Position numbers and translations under genes: made by a program. A stretch of 64,000 nt of DNA from the NCBI GenBank assembly GCA_046759185.1, contig JBHIBO010000002.1, positions 26,509 to 90,508 of the forward strand, read 5' to 3'. How positions within the stretch are numbered: position 1 is the first letter of the stretch; each line of letters begins with the position of its first letter. The notes under the pieces were generated by a model. It did not search any database and was not told the origin of the DNA. It was given only the letters and a program-made list of their open reading frames with translations. Positions 24,283 through 33,298 of the stretch are shown here, in pieces. Origin of the DNA: JAJISK01 sp046759185 (GTDB lineage: Archaea; Thermoplasmatota; Thermoplasmata; RBG-16-68-12; JAJISG01).

Positions 24283-25539
24283 ATGGCCGGCATGACCATG
24301 GCCCAGAAGGTCCTGGCGAGGGCCAGCGGCCAGGAATCGGTCGAAGCCGGCAAGGAAGTCGACGCCGAGATTGACCTTCTCTACATGCACGAGATGCTCG
24401 CTGTCGCCCTGGAGCCCTTTGGGGCGATGGGGATCGAGCGGGTATGGAATCCCGATCGGATCGTGGTGACCCTAGATCACTGGGTTCCCCCGCCCACGGA
24501 AGAGATCGCCAAAATGCATCAGGCGATCCGGGAGTTCTGCAGGGCCCAGGGCATCGACCGGTTCCACGACATCGGCGACCACGGCATCGTGCATCAGCTG
24601 GTTGCCGAGCGCGGGTACGCCCAGCCGTGGGACCTTGTGATTGGCACCGACAGTCACACGAACACAGTGGGGGCGGTGGGGGCGTTTGCGGCGGGGATCG
24701 GGGCCACGGACGCGGCCGCCATCATGGGCACGGGGCGCATCCTGCTACCGGTGCCCGAGACGATTCGCGTGAACATCGAAGGCACGCTGGGCCGGCGCAC
24801 GTGGGCCAAGGACGTTATCCTGAAGGTCGTCGGAACCGCGGGGGACGAGGGGGCCCGCGAGAAGGCCATCGAGTTCACGGGCCCGACAGTGAAGGCGTTC
24901 CCGATGAACGAGCGGCTCACCCTCTCCAACATGACCACGGAGATGGGGGCGACCGCTGGCATGGTGGCCGCCGACGACCTGACACAGAAGTATCTGAGCC
25001 ACGCCGGCCAACCCTTCCGCCCCATCGCCAGCGACGAAGATGCGGTGTATGCGGAGGAGTACACGATCGACGTAGACGGCATGGGGCCGCAAGTGGCGGT
25101 GCCCGAGAAACCGAGCAACGTGAAGTCCGTCGAGGAGGTCAGCGGGACAAAGGTGGACGTGGCCTTCCTGGGCTCCTGCACGAATGCTCGCATCGAGGAC
25201 CTCCGTGCGGCCGCGGAGATCATGCGCGGGGAACGGCTCGCACCCGGCATGCGCATGATTGTCTCCCCTGCCTCGCAGCAGATTCACCGCCAGTCGGTGA
25301 ACGAGGGCCTCGCCCAGGTCTTCATGGAGGCCGGGGCGACCTTTGCCAACAGCACCTGCGGCCCCTGCTTTGGCGGTCACCTGGGCGTTCTCGCGCCTGA
25401 TGAGGTCTGCATCAGTAGCAGCAACCGGAACTACGCCGGCCGGATGGGAAGCCGCGAGGCCAAGGTCTACCTCGCGTCCCCGATGACCGTGGCAGCCACC
25501 ACCCTCCACGGCGAAATCACGGATCCCCGCGAGGTATAG
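24283..25539 (+). CDS. Homoaconitase/3-isopropylmalate dehydratase, large subunit
   Basis: A 418-residue aconitase-superfamily large subunit. The [4Fe-4S] ligand motifs are GSCTNARIED and the later CGPCFGGH, and the substrate-side motif GTDSHTNTVGA is intact. With the small subunit at 25542 it isomerises a 2-hydroxy acid to its 3-hydroxy isomer. The length fits the two-chain archaeal LeuC/HacA type. It lies between synthase and small-subunit genes. Homocitrate and isopropylmalate versions cannot be separated with confidence. Confidence 0.88.
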   Translation: MAGMTMAQKVLARASGQESVEAGKEVDAEIDLLYMHEMLAVALEPFGAMGIERVWNPDRIVVTLDHWVPPPTEEIAKMHQAIREFCRAQGIDRFHDIGDHGIVHQLVAERGYAQPWDLVIGTDSHTNTVGAVGAFAAGIGATDAAAIMGTGRILLPVPETIRVNIEGTLGRRTWAKDVILKVVGTAGDEGAREKAIEFTGPTVKAFPMNERLTLSNMTTEMGATAGMVAADDLTQKYLSHAGQPFRPIASDEDAVYAEEYTIDVDGMGPQVAVPEKPSNVKSVEEVSGTKVDVAFLGSCTNARIEDLRAAAEIMRGERLAPGMRMIVSPASQQIHRQSVNEGLAQVFMEAGATFANSTCGPCFGGHLGVLAPDEVCISSSNRNYAGRMGSREAKVYLASPMTVAATTLHGEITDPREV

Positions 25540-25541
25540 TC

Positions 25542-26051
25542 GTGGAGACCCGGCTCAAGGGACGCGTCTGGAAGTTTGGTGACAATATCACCACGGACCA
25601 TATCATCGCCGTGAAGTACCTCGGCACGACCGACCCCCAGGTCTTCGCCGATCACGCCATGGAGACCGTGGACCCCGACTTCCCGAACAAGGCCAAGCTG
25701 GGGGACATGATCGTGGCCGGGCGGAATTTCGGCAGCGGCTCGAGCCGGGAGCAGGCCCCCCTCGCGCTAAAGAGTCTGGGCATCGCCGCCATCCTCGCGG
25801 AGTCCTTCGCCCGCATCTTCTACCGGAACAGCATCAACATCGGACTGCCCGCCGTCGAATGCCACGGCGTTTCCGACGCGGTGGAGGAGGGGGAGGTCCT
25901 CGAACTCGATCTCGGGCGTGGCGTCGTTCGCGCACCCTCAGGACAGGAGAAGGCAATCTCACCCTTCCCTCCGCGTGTCCTTGAGATTCTCACGGCCGGA
26001 GGCCTTATCCCCAAGCTGAAGCAAGAGGCTGCCGAGAAGGGGAATCCCTAA
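25542..26051 (+). CDS. Homoaconitase/3-isopropylmalate dehydratase, small subunit
   Basis: A 169-residue swivel-domain protein. The GSGSSREQAPLALKS loop is the classic small-subunit signature. The substrate-specificity loop reads KYLGTTDP: in characterised enzymes a YLRT-type loop goes with homoaconitase and hydrophobic versions with isopropylmalate, so YLGT leaves specificity open. The GTG start lies 2 bp after the large-subunit stop, giving translational coupling. Confidence 0.87.
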   Translation: METRLKGRVWKFGDNITTDHIIAVKYLGTTDPQVFADHAMETVDPDFPNKAKLGDMIVAGRNFGSGSSREQAPLALKSLGIAAILAESFARIFYRNSINIGLPAVECHGVSDAVEEGEVLELDLGRGVVRAPSGQEKAISPFPPRVLEILTAGGLIPKLKQEAAEKGNP

Positions 26052-26133
26052 CGAACCGTAGCAGTACGTCTGGGATTGTGCGGTGACCTCCGCTTCCAGG
26101 AGCACGACGTCTCCACCTCTCACCTCCGAGACG

Positions 26134-26139
26134 CTTAAG
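26134..26139 (+). promoter_or_regulatory. TATA-like box of the dehydrogenase gene
   Basis: CTTAAG lies about 28 nt before the ATG at 26165 in the 113-bp gap after the small subunit. It marks a separate leaderless transcript. Confidence 0.5.
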
Positions 26140-26164
26140 TAGCGAGGTCCGGGTCCATCCGCAG

Positions 26165-27295
26165 ATGGCCTACAAGGTGGTGGTCCTCGCCGGGGACGGC
26201 ATCGGTCCCGAGGTCATCCGCGAGGCTATTAAGGTCCTCAGGGCGGTGGAGGACGCCTACGGCCTGGAGTTCGAGCTTGTCCCGTACCCTGTCGGGGGCA
26301 AGCACTACCTGGAGACGGGGGAGGAGTGGCCCGACGGGGCGTTTGAATCGAGTCGGTCCGCCGACGCCATATTGCTGGGGGCCGTGGGCTACCCTGGTGC
26401 TGTCCTCCCGGACGGAAACCTCGCCGGTGTGGGGGTCGTCTTCGGCCTCCGGTTCGGCCTGGATCTTTACGCGAATGTGCGCCCCGCCAAGCTCTACCCC
26501 AATGTGAAGCACAAGGTACACGACCGCTTCCGCAAGGTGTGGGACGCGGAGAAGGTCGATTTCGTCATCGTGCGTGAGAACACCGAGGGCCTCTATCCCC
26601 CCATCCGGGGCGTGTTGGAGCGGGGCGGGACGCAGGAGCTGGCCATCGACAACCGTGTAACCACCCGCAAGGGAGCCGAGCGGGTGATCCGCTTCGCCTT
26701 TGAGCAGAGCGTGAAACGGCAGGGGGCGCCCGGAGACAGGAAGCGCCGGGTCACCTGCGTCGACAAGAGCAACGTGATGGACGGAGACCGCCTCTTCCGT
26801 CGCATCTATGACGAGGTGGCGGAGGAGTACCCCGACGTGGAGCGGGACTACGCCTTCGTGGACGCCTTCATGCAGTGGATGATCCGAACGCCAGAGGCCT
26901 ACGACGTCGCCGTCATGAGCAACATGTTCGGGGACATCGCCACGGACCTGGCCTCCGTCCTTCAGGGGGGCATGGGCCTCGCCGCCGGAGGGAACGTGGG
27001 GGATCACCATGGGATGTTCGAGCCTATCCACGGCAGCGCCCCGAAGCACGAAGGCAGGGACCGGGCCAACCCCACCGCTGCCGTCCTTGCGGTGCAGATG
27101 ATGCTTCAGTGGCTGGGCGAAAGCAAGAGGGACGCGACCCTGAGCCAGGCCGCCAAGACCGTGGAGGCGGCGGTGGAAGCGGTGCTCCAGGAAGGCAGGT
27201 ACATGACCCGGGACCTGGGAGGCAAGGCCAAGGGCAGCCAGGTCGGGGACGCCCTGGCAAAGCGGGTCACCTCTCTGGTCTCGTCGCAAGGATAA
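26165..27295 (+). CDS. Isopropylmalate/homoisocitrate/isocitrate dehydrogenase family
   Basis: A 376-residue beta-hydroxyacid oxidative decarboxylase. The N-terminus VVLAGDGIGPEV, the substrate loop VRENTEGLYPP, the K-containing TCVDKSNVM and the metal-site AVMSNMFGDIATDLA are clear. VRENTEGLY is closer to homoisocitrate or archaeal isopropylmalate enzymes than to bacterial LeuB. It would complete the synthase-dehydratase-dehydrogenase cassette by NAD(P)-linked oxidation and decarboxylation. The 3' end overlaps the convergent HAD gene by 29 bp. Confidence 0.85.
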   Translation: MAYKVVVLAGDGIGPEVIREAIKVLRAVEDAYGLEFELVPYPVGGKHYLETGEEWPDGAFESSRSADAILLGAVGYPGAVLPDGNLAGVGVVFGLRFGLDLYANVRPAKLYPNVKHKVHDRFRKVWDAEKVDFVIVRENTEGLYPPIRGVLERGGTQELAIDNRVTTRKGAERVIRFAFEQSVKRQGAPGDRKRRVTCVDKSNVMDGDRLFRRIYDEVAEEYPDVERDYAFVDAFMQWMIRTPEAYDVAVMSNMFGDIATDLASVLQGGMGLAAGGNVGDHHGMFEPIHGSAPKHEGRDRANPTAAVLAVQMMLQWLGESKRDATLSQAAKTVEAAVEAVLQEGRYMTRDLGGKAKGSQVGDALAKRVTSLVSSQG

Positions 27296-27965
27296 GTTCC
27301 GCGGCCCGCCGGAGATCGGGGGCCGTGAGATCGGGATCGGGTACCCCCTCCCCAAGGGGTCCCGCATGCCGATCGATCCATCCCGCCATCATGCCCGTCC
27401 GCTTTGCCCCCAGGACGTCGTCCGCCGAGTCCCCTAGGTGCAGGGCCTCCGGAGGTTGGTAGCCCGATCTCCGAAGCGCTTCGTGAAAGATTCCCACTCG
27501 AGGTTTGTAGGTCCGGGCCCCCTCTGAAGTCACGATCACCGCGAACCGGGACCCCAGCCGGGAGCGACGGAGGAGGGCCTCCAACATGTCCTCATCGATG
27601 TTCGAAACGATGCCTAGGTCAAACTCTTCCAAGGCGCCAAGGGCCTCCGACGCTTCCGGATAGGGATCCGTCTCCGACCACACCTTCAAGAGCCGTGTGG
27701 TGTGTGGCGCCGCGTCGTCCTCGACCCCCCACTCGAGGAAGAGGGACGCGAGGCCCATCCGCGTGGCATCCCGCACGGTCACGAAGTCTTCGAACGCGAT
27801 TTCGTGGCTTCGGTCCCACCAGATCTGGGCCAGGTCCTTCGGCGTCAAGCGGAGGTCGTTGCGTTTGACGACGGTCCCCATCACGTCGAGATCCGCGACA
27901 CCCTCCGATTGGAAGAGGGTCCCGAAGGCATCAAAGGTGATCAGACGAGGACGCACCAAGGTCAA
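27267..27965 (-). CDS. HAD-superfamily hydrolase (haloacid dehalogenase-like)
   Basis: A protein of about 232 residues with the four HAD motifs: FDAFGTL (nucleophile Asp), IVSNID, the Lys in TYKPRVGIF, and LGDSADDVLGAKRTGM. Motif I with Phe-Gly-Thr resembles the 2-haloacid dehalogenase and phosphatase subgroup. It probably removes a phosphate, but the substrate is unknown. I use the TTG at 27965, which overlaps the upstream stop as TTGA and has GGAG about 8 nt before it; GTG at 27956 is an alternative. It is coupled to the F420 oxidoreductase gene. Confidence 0.75.
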   Translation of the reverse strand: MTLVRPRLITFDAFGTLFQSEGVADLDVMGTVVKRNDLRLTPKDLAQIWWDRSHEIAFEDFVTVRDATRMGLASLFLEWGVEDDAAPHTTRLLKVWSETDPYPEASEALGALEEFDLGIVSNIDEDMLEALLRRSRLGSRFAVIVTSEGARTYKPRVGIFHEALRRSGYQPPEALHLGDSADDVLGAKRTGMMAGWIDRHAGPLGEGVPDPDLTAPDLRRAAELILATRPER

Positions 27966-28954
27966 CTTGCCCTCTCCTGTGCCATGTCTCGAAGGCGGGG
28001 CATGACGTCGCGCGCGAAGAGTTCCAGCGGCGTGATCTCCCAAGCGTCCGGGAAGTAGACTACGAAGTACGTGACCCCCACGTCCAGAAAGCGTCCCAGC
28101 AGCGCCGCGATGCCCTCGGGGTCGCCGATCATCGTCCGCGCCGCGTACTCCTCCGGGTTCTGTCGGAGCCGCCTGGCGAAGCCTGTCCCCTTCGCTTGCG
28201 CCTCCCTCTTCCCCTCGGCGAGCACCACCGAGCGGTTGTGGCTCCGCTCGATCTCCCCGGGGTCCCGGCCAACGGCCCTGCAATGGTCATCCAGGATGCG
28301 GGACTTTCGCAGGAAGATCTCGGGGTCACCGAAGAAGTTCGAGCGGTCGGCCCACTTCGCCACGGACCGTAGGGTCAGCTGCTCCCCCCCGCCTCCGATG
28401 GTGATGGGGGGATGGGGCTCTTGGACGGGTTTGGGGTCGCAGTAAGCTCCCGCCAGCCGGTAGTGCTTCCCCTCGAAGTGGACCTGCTCCTCTGTCCAGC
28501 ATCGCCGGATGATCTGTACGGCCTCGTCCATCATGCCGATGCGGACGGCGGGGGACGGGTATTCGTAACCGTACCCGAGGTACTCGTGCTCGAACCAGCC
28601 CGCACCCAGGCCGAATTCGAGGCGACCCCGGGAAAGCACGTCCACGCACGCCGCCATCTTCGCCAACAGAGTGGGATTCCGGTAGCTGTTGGCGGTGACC
28701 ATCTGCCCGACGCGGAGTCGTTGAGTCAGGGCGGCGATGGCCGTTGTCATGGTCCAGCACTCGAAGACCGAGAGCGGCGCGGGTTCCGGGACCGGGTGGA
28801 AGTGGTCGTAGAACCAGCCGGAGGCGAAGCCGAGCCGATCCAGTGCCTTCGCGACCTCGACGATGAGGTCATACTGCTCCTCAGGTGCTGCTTCCGAGGG
28901 AAGGTCGTAGATCCAGCCCTGGGGGATCATGGCCCCGAAGGTGATCTCCCGCAT
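27962..28954 (-). CDS. F420-dependent (LLM-class) oxidoreductase
   Basis: A 330-residue luciferase-like TIM barrel. The family blocks are FDHFHPVP-like ASGWFYDHFHP, TANSYRNPTLLAKMAA, RLEFGLGAGWFEHEY and HPPITIGGGGEQLTLR. Such enzymes use reduced coenzyme F420 or FMN to reduce or oxidise unknown substrates. The ATG at 28954 follows a minus-strand TTAAGC box by about 25 nt. The HAD gene overlaps its stop. It is a full-length paralogue of the frameshifted copy at 12667, and both keep the SYRNP segment. Confidence 0.82.
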   Translation of the reverse strand: MREITFGAMIPQGWIYDLPSEAAPEEQYDLIVEVAKALDRLGFASGWFYDHFHPVPEPAPLSVFECWTMTTAIAALTQRLRVGQMVTANSYRNPTLLAKMAACVDVLSRGRLEFGLGAGWFEHEYLGYGYEYPSPAVRIGMMDEAVQIIRRCWTEEQVHFEGKHYRLAGAYCDPKPVQEPHPPITIGGGGEQLTLRSVAKWADRSNFFGDPEIFLRKSRILDDHCRAVGRDPGEIERSHNRSVVLAEGKREAQAKGTGFARRLRQNPEEYAARTMIGDPEGIAALLGRFLDVGVTYFVVYFPDAWEITPLELFARDVMPRLRDMAQERAS

Positions 28955-28977
28955 GCCGCCCGCAACGGGAGTCCCGC

Positions 28978-30063
28978 TTAATTCCCTTCTCCCCGGTCCG
29001 CCAATTCCGAGAGTTCCTCCCGTTGCTCCCGGAGATTCCACGTCTCCTCGGCGTAGACGTCCTCGAGGAGGGTCTCCCACCGGAGCGGGCCGGAAGCTTC
29101 CGCCTGCTTGATGGCGTCCGAGATCTCCTGGTCGACCTTCATCTGCATGGCGTCATCCTGCACCTCGTCCAAGACACCGCGGTTCCGGAGGTAGACCCGA
29201 AAGCGATCCAAGGGGTCCTTGGCCCGCCACTTCTTCACCTCCTCCTCGTCCCGGTAGCGGCTGGGGTCGTCCGCCGTGGAGTGGGCGCCGATGCGGTAGG
29301 TTACCGCCTCGATGAAGCTCGGCCCCTTGCCCGTGCGCGCTAGGTTGACCGCCCGCCTGGCGGCCGCATAGACGGCGAAGATGTCGTTGCCGTCCACACG
29401 GACCCCGGGGAAGCCGTAGGCCTTGGCCTTGATGTGGAGGGTCTTGGTCGCCGTCTGGGCCGAAACGGGCATGGAGATGGACCAGTGGTTGTTCTGGCAC
29501 AGGATGACGACCGGGGGCCGGAAGACACCCGCGAAGTTCATGGCGACATGGAAGTCGGAGGTCGAGGTCCCGCCGTCGCCCACGTAGCCCAGCACCACCG
29601 CGTCGTCCCCCCGGTACTTGGCCGCCATAGCCGTGCCGACCGCCTGGGGGAGCTGGTTCCCGACAACGCTCGACCAGGACACGATGTTCGCTCCGCGGAA
29701 GGCGTAGTGGGAGGGTTGCATGTGCCCCTTGAGCACGTCGTCGCTACTCCCCATGAGCTGGGCGATGTATTTGGTCAACGGGTAGCCCCGGAGGAGGGCG
29801 GCGCCCCCCTGGCGGAGGGCCGGATAGATCCAGTCCTGCTCCTCGAGGGCGAAGGCGCTCCCGACCACGGAAGCTTCCTCACCCGTCGACGTGCCGTAGA
29901 AACCGATGCGCCCCTGCCGTTGCAGGGCCATCATCCGGTCGTCCAGCAGCCGCAGCTGCAACATGCGGCGGTAGAGGGTGCGGAGGTCGTCGTTGGAGAG
30001 GCTGGGGGTCTTGCCCTTGACGGCCCCCGAGGGGGTGAGAATCTGGAAGGGTTCCTTGGCCAA
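28978..30063 (-). CDS. 2-oxoacid (pyruvate/branched-chain) dehydrogenase E1 alpha subunit
   Basis: A 361-residue thiamine-diphosphate enzyme subunit. The ThDP motif is GDGGTST...NN (GYVGDGGTSTSDFHVAMNF to LCQNNHWSIS), with GFYGTSTGEEA and the HMQPSHY loop of E1 alpha. It decarboxylates a 2-oxoacid with an E1 beta partner. No E1 beta, E2 or E3 gene is adjacent: upstream is a divergent DNA ligase gene and downstream the F420 oxidoreductase. The start appears to be TTG at 30063, with GAGGAG just upstream. Its partner genes must lie elsewhere, or it forms an unusual complex. Confidence 0.88.
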   Translation of the reverse strand: MAKEPFQILTPSGAVKGKTPSLSNDDLRTLYRRMLQLRLLDDRMMALQRQGRIGFYGTSTGEEASVVGSAFALEEQDWIYPALRQGGAALLRGYPLTKYIAQLMGSSDDVLKGHMQPSHYAFRGANIVSWSSVVGNQLPQAVGTAMAAKYRGDDAVVLGYVGDGGTSTSDFHVAMNFAGVFRPPVVILCQNNHWSISMPVSAQTATKTLHIKAKAYGFPGVRVDGNDIFAVYAAARRAVNLARTGKGPSFIEAVTYRIGAHSTADDPSRYRDEEEVKKWRAKDPLDRFRVYLRNRGVLDEVQDDAMQMKVDQEISDAIKQAEASGPLRWETLLEDVYAEETWNLREQREELSELADRGEGN

Positions 30064-30169
30064 GGGCTCCTCGGGCGCGCTAGGCGGCTTCGTCGCTTAA
30101 AGGTTGCGCGGTCGGTCGGGCCTGCCCCCTTCGGAAACTAGAAGATGGGCGGGGCCAGATAGGGATAGG

Positions 30170-31780
30170 ATGCCCTCCCCAGGTGGGCCCGATACGCCTT
30201 TGCAGGCCCTGGTCGAGGTGGCGGAGGCCCTGGCGGCCACGCGTAGCCGACTCCAGAAACGGGAGATTCTCGTAGAGTTCCTGACGGGATTGAAACACGA
30301 AGAGGTCGCCCCCGCTGTCCGCATCCTTACCGGCCGTCTCCTTCCGGAGTCGCAGGATCGGACGCTGAACCTGGGGTGGACCACCGTCCGTCGAGCCCTG
30401 GAGGCCTCGGGTCAGGCGACGCTCCTTGGAGAGGACCTGACCCTCCTCCAGGTGTACCGGGCCTTCCAGGAAATCGCCCGCGTGGAGGGCAAGAACTCCG
30501 TGAAGAAGAAACGGTGGCTGCTGCAAGCCCTCCTCGCCCAAGCCTCGGACGCGGAGAAGGACCTCCTCCTCCGGGCCATCGGCCGCGAGATGCGCATCGG
30601 GGTCCATGAGGGGGTCATGCTGGAGGTCCTTGGCGACGCCTCCGGGGCCAACCTGGCCACCGTTCAGCGGGCCAACATGTTTCTGGGGGACCTGGGACGG
30701 ACAGCCCGCCTCGCCCTGACGGAGGGCGCGGAGGCCCTTGCCGCCCAGAAGCTCCAGCTTTTCACCCCCGTCAAGCCCATGATGGCAGAGATGGCCGACG
30801 ACCTGGAGGCGGCCCTCGAGGCCCATGCCGAAGGGGCGGCGCTGGAGTTCAAGCTAGATGGTGCGCGCATCCAGATTCATCGGCGTGGGGGGGAGATTCG
30901 GATCTTCACCCGCCGCCTTACGGAGGTCACGGAGAGCCTCCCCGACGTCGTCTCCTGGGTGCGCCGTTTCGATGGCGGTGACCTCCTCGTGGAAGGCGAG
31001 GTCGTGGCCCTCGGCGAGGACGACCGTCCCTTGCCCTTCCAGGACCTCATGCGACGGTTCCGACGCATCCACGATCTGGAGGCGTTGGTGGAACGCATCC
31101 CCCTCCGACTGTATCTCTTCGATGCGCTCCTGATGGATGGGACCCTCCTCATCGATCTGCCCTACGAGGAACGCTGGGCGCGACTGGCCGACGCTGTGCC
31201 TGAGGAGGTCCTCGTCCCCCGCCTCGTCCGCCCAAGTCTGAAGGAGGGTCAGACCTTCTATGAAGAGGCCACCGAGGCCGGCCACGAAGGGGTGATGGCC
31301 AAGGACCTGCGGAGTCCCTACACCCCGGGCAAGCGAGGGAAGCGGTGGTTGAAGGTGAAGCCGGCCGACAACCTCGACGTGGCCATTGTCGCCGCGGAGT
31401 GGGGCCACGGACGCCGCCAGGGATGGCTGAGCAACTACCACCTGGGGGTCCGGGACGAGCTGGAGGGAGGCTTCGCGATGATCGGCAAGACCTTCAAGGG
31501 GCTCACGGACGAGGAGTTCCAGGCGATGACCCGACGTCTTCTCGAGCTCAAGGAACGGGATGATCGGTACGTGGTGACCGTGAAGCCCCGGGTCGTCGTG
31601 GAAGTCGCCTACAACGAAATCCAGCGAAGCCCACACTATAAATCGGGGTACGCCCTCCGTTTTGCTCGAGTCACCCGGATCCGAGACGACAAGTCCTGGG
31701 AGGAGACCGACACCCTCCAGGGCCTCGAGGCGCGCTACCAGAAGCAGTTTGAGCGCAAGGGCAAGTTGCGGGATGCGTAA
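30170..31780 (+). CDS. lig: ATP-dependent DNA ligase (replicative, archaeal type)
   Basis: A 536-residue ligase. The N-terminal helical DNA-binding domain (about 1-195) is followed by the adenylation domain, with the lysine nucleophile K228 in EFKLDGARIQIHR, then EGEVVAL, and an OB domain with KVKP. Size and three-domain build fit the archaeal and eukaryotic ligase I type that joins Okazaki fragments. I start at the ATG at 30170 (MPSPGG); a longer TTG-started frame begins at 30104. A second, shorter ligase partnered with Ku lies at 34080. Confidence 0.9.
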   Translation: MPSPGGPDTPLQALVEVAEALAATRSRLQKREILVEFLTGLKHEEVAPAVRILTGRLLPESQDRTLNLGWTTVRRALEASGQATLLGEDLTLLQVYRAFQEIARVEGKNSVKKKRWLLQALLAQASDAEKDLLLRAIGREMRIGVHEGVMLEVLGDASGANLATVQRANMFLGDLGRTARLALTEGAEALAAQKLQLFTPVKPMMAEMADDLEAALEAHAEGAALEFKLDGARIQIHRRGGEIRIFTRRLTEVTESLPDVVSWVRRFDGGDLLVEGEVVALGEDDRPLPFQDLMRRFRRIHDLEALVERIPLRLYLFDALLMDGTLLIDLPYEERWARLADAVPEEVLVPRLVRPSLKEGQTFYEEATEAGHEGVMAKDLRSPYTPGKRGKRWLKVKPADNLDVAIVAAEWGHGRRQGWLSNYHLGVRDELEGGFAMIGKTFKGLTDEEFQAMTRRLLELKERDDRYVVTVKPRVVVEVAYNEIQRSPHYKSGYALRFARVTRIRDDKSWEETDTLQGLEARYQKQFERKGKLRDA

Positions 31781-31861
31781 TCGAATCGGTCCCCGCGGGA
31801 CGACAGGGAAGATCGGATGGACCGGGCACCAGATTCCGCCGCAAGAGGCCCACCCGGTGGA

Positions 31862-33250
31862 ATGACGCAGGGCGTCCAGACGCTGCTGGGCGATCCAAAG
31901 CGGGCCATCATTCGTCTCGCCCTGCCCATGATCGCCGCCTTCTCCCTCCAGACGATCTACAACTTCGTCGACGCCATCTGGGTCGCGGGCCTCGGGCCTG
32001 ACGCCCTGGCGGCTGTGGGCTTCTTCTTCCCCTTCTACTTCATCTCCTTGGCTATCGGCCTGGGCATCGGCACCGGCGGTGGGGCCGCGATCTCACGACG
32101 CATCGGGGCTCGAGACCGTGAGGGGGCAGGCCGGGTGGGGTCGCACACCTTCGTGCTCATGCTCCTCTCCGCCGTCGCCTTGGCGATCCCCTTCTTCCTC
32201 TTTGCGCGACCCCTCTTCGAAGCCATCGGGGCCGGCGGGACGACCGGGCTCGTGGTCGCGTACGGACAGGTCCTCTTCGCCGCCACCCCCATCATCTTCT
32301 TCACCAGCGTCGGCAACGCCGTTCTCCGGGCGGAGGGGGACGCTCGGCGCGCCATGTACGCCATGGCCTTTGGCGCCGTGTTGAACATCATCCTCGACCC
32401 GATCTTCATCTACCCCCTCGGTCTCGGGGTTGCGGGGGCGGCATGGGCGACGGTCCTGAGCCTCGCTGCCACCTCCATCCTCATGGCCAACTGGCTGTTC
32501 TTCCGCAGGGACACCTACGTCCACTTCGCCTTTCGGGGCTTTCGGTTCGAGCGGGCCATCCTCCGGGACATCCTCCGTGTCGGGCTCCCCGCCTCGGTCA
32601 TGTTTCTGACCATGTCCTTCGCCATCCTGGCCCTGAACCTGATCGTCGTGGCGGTGGACAGCACGGACGGAGTGGCCGTGATGACCGCTGGATGGAGGGT
32701 CCTCACCCTCGCTCATCTGCCGGTCTTTGGGCTGAGCACCGCCGTCGTGTCGGTCATCGGTGCGAGCTACGGGGCCCATGCCTACGGGAAGTTGAAGACC
32801 GCTTATCTCTACGGAATTCGGGTCGGGTTGTACATGGAGATTCCGGCGGCGATTGCCATCTTCTTTCTGGCGGGACCCGTCGCAGCTCTCTTTACGTGGT
32901 CGGCGGCCTCGGCCGGCATCACCGGGGATATCATCACCTTCCTCATGATCGCGGCGCCCTCCGTGCCCTTCATGGCCCTCGCCGTCCCGACCTCCACGAT
33001 GTTTCAGGGAACAGGCAGGGGCAACAGCGCGCTTCTTGTGACCCTCGTCCGGACGGTGATCCTGATGCCCCCCCTCGCCTACCTGTTCGCGGCCTCCTTC
33101 GGCCTCGGGTTGACGGGGGTCTGGTGGGGCATCCTGGCCGCGACCTCCGTGGGGGCGACGGTGGCCTTCATTTGGGGTCGAACCTACGTTAACGCCCTCG
33201 TGGCTTCCGAGGTCCCACGGCCCGAGGAGGGCCCCGCCGAGGCCTCGTAG
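31862..33250 (+). CDS. MATE-family multidrug/Na+ efflux transporter
   Basis: A polytopic membrane protein of about 462 residues with twelve predicted helices in two repeated bundles. The N-terminal LLGDPKRAIIRLALPM is typical of archaeal MATE exporters, as are the FVDAIWVAGLG and VGNAVLRAEGDARRAM repeats. It would export cationic compounds using an ion gradient. The ATG at 31862 is preferred over 31817 because the intervening codons show low third-position GC compared with the gene. It lies between the two DNA ligase loci on the same strand. Confidence 0.87.
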   Translation: MTQGVQTLLGDPKRAIIRLALPMIAAFSLQTIYNFVDAIWVAGLGPDALAAVGFFFPFYFISLAIGLGIGTGGGAAISRRIGARDREGAGRVGSHTFVLMLLSAVALAIPFFLFARPLFEAIGAGGTTGLVVAYGQVLFAATPIIFFTSVGNAVLRAEGDARRAMYAMAFGAVLNIILDPIFIYPLGLGVAGAAWATVLSLAATSILMANWLFFRRDTYVHFAFRGFRFERAILRDILRVGLPASVMFLTMSFAILALNLIVVAVDSTDGVAVMTAGWRVLTLAHLPVFGLSTAVVSVIGASYGAHAYGKLKTAYLYGIRVGLYMEIPAAIAIFFLAGPVAALFTWSAASAGITGDIITFLMIAAPSVPFMALAVPTSTMFQGTGRGNSALLVTLVRTVILMPPLAYLFAASFGLGLTGVWWGILAATSVGATVAFIWGRTYVNALVASEVPRPEEGPAEAS

Positions 33251-33298
33251 CCGGGGCAAATCCTTTTACATCGCCCCGCGTGAAATCAGGGGATTCCC

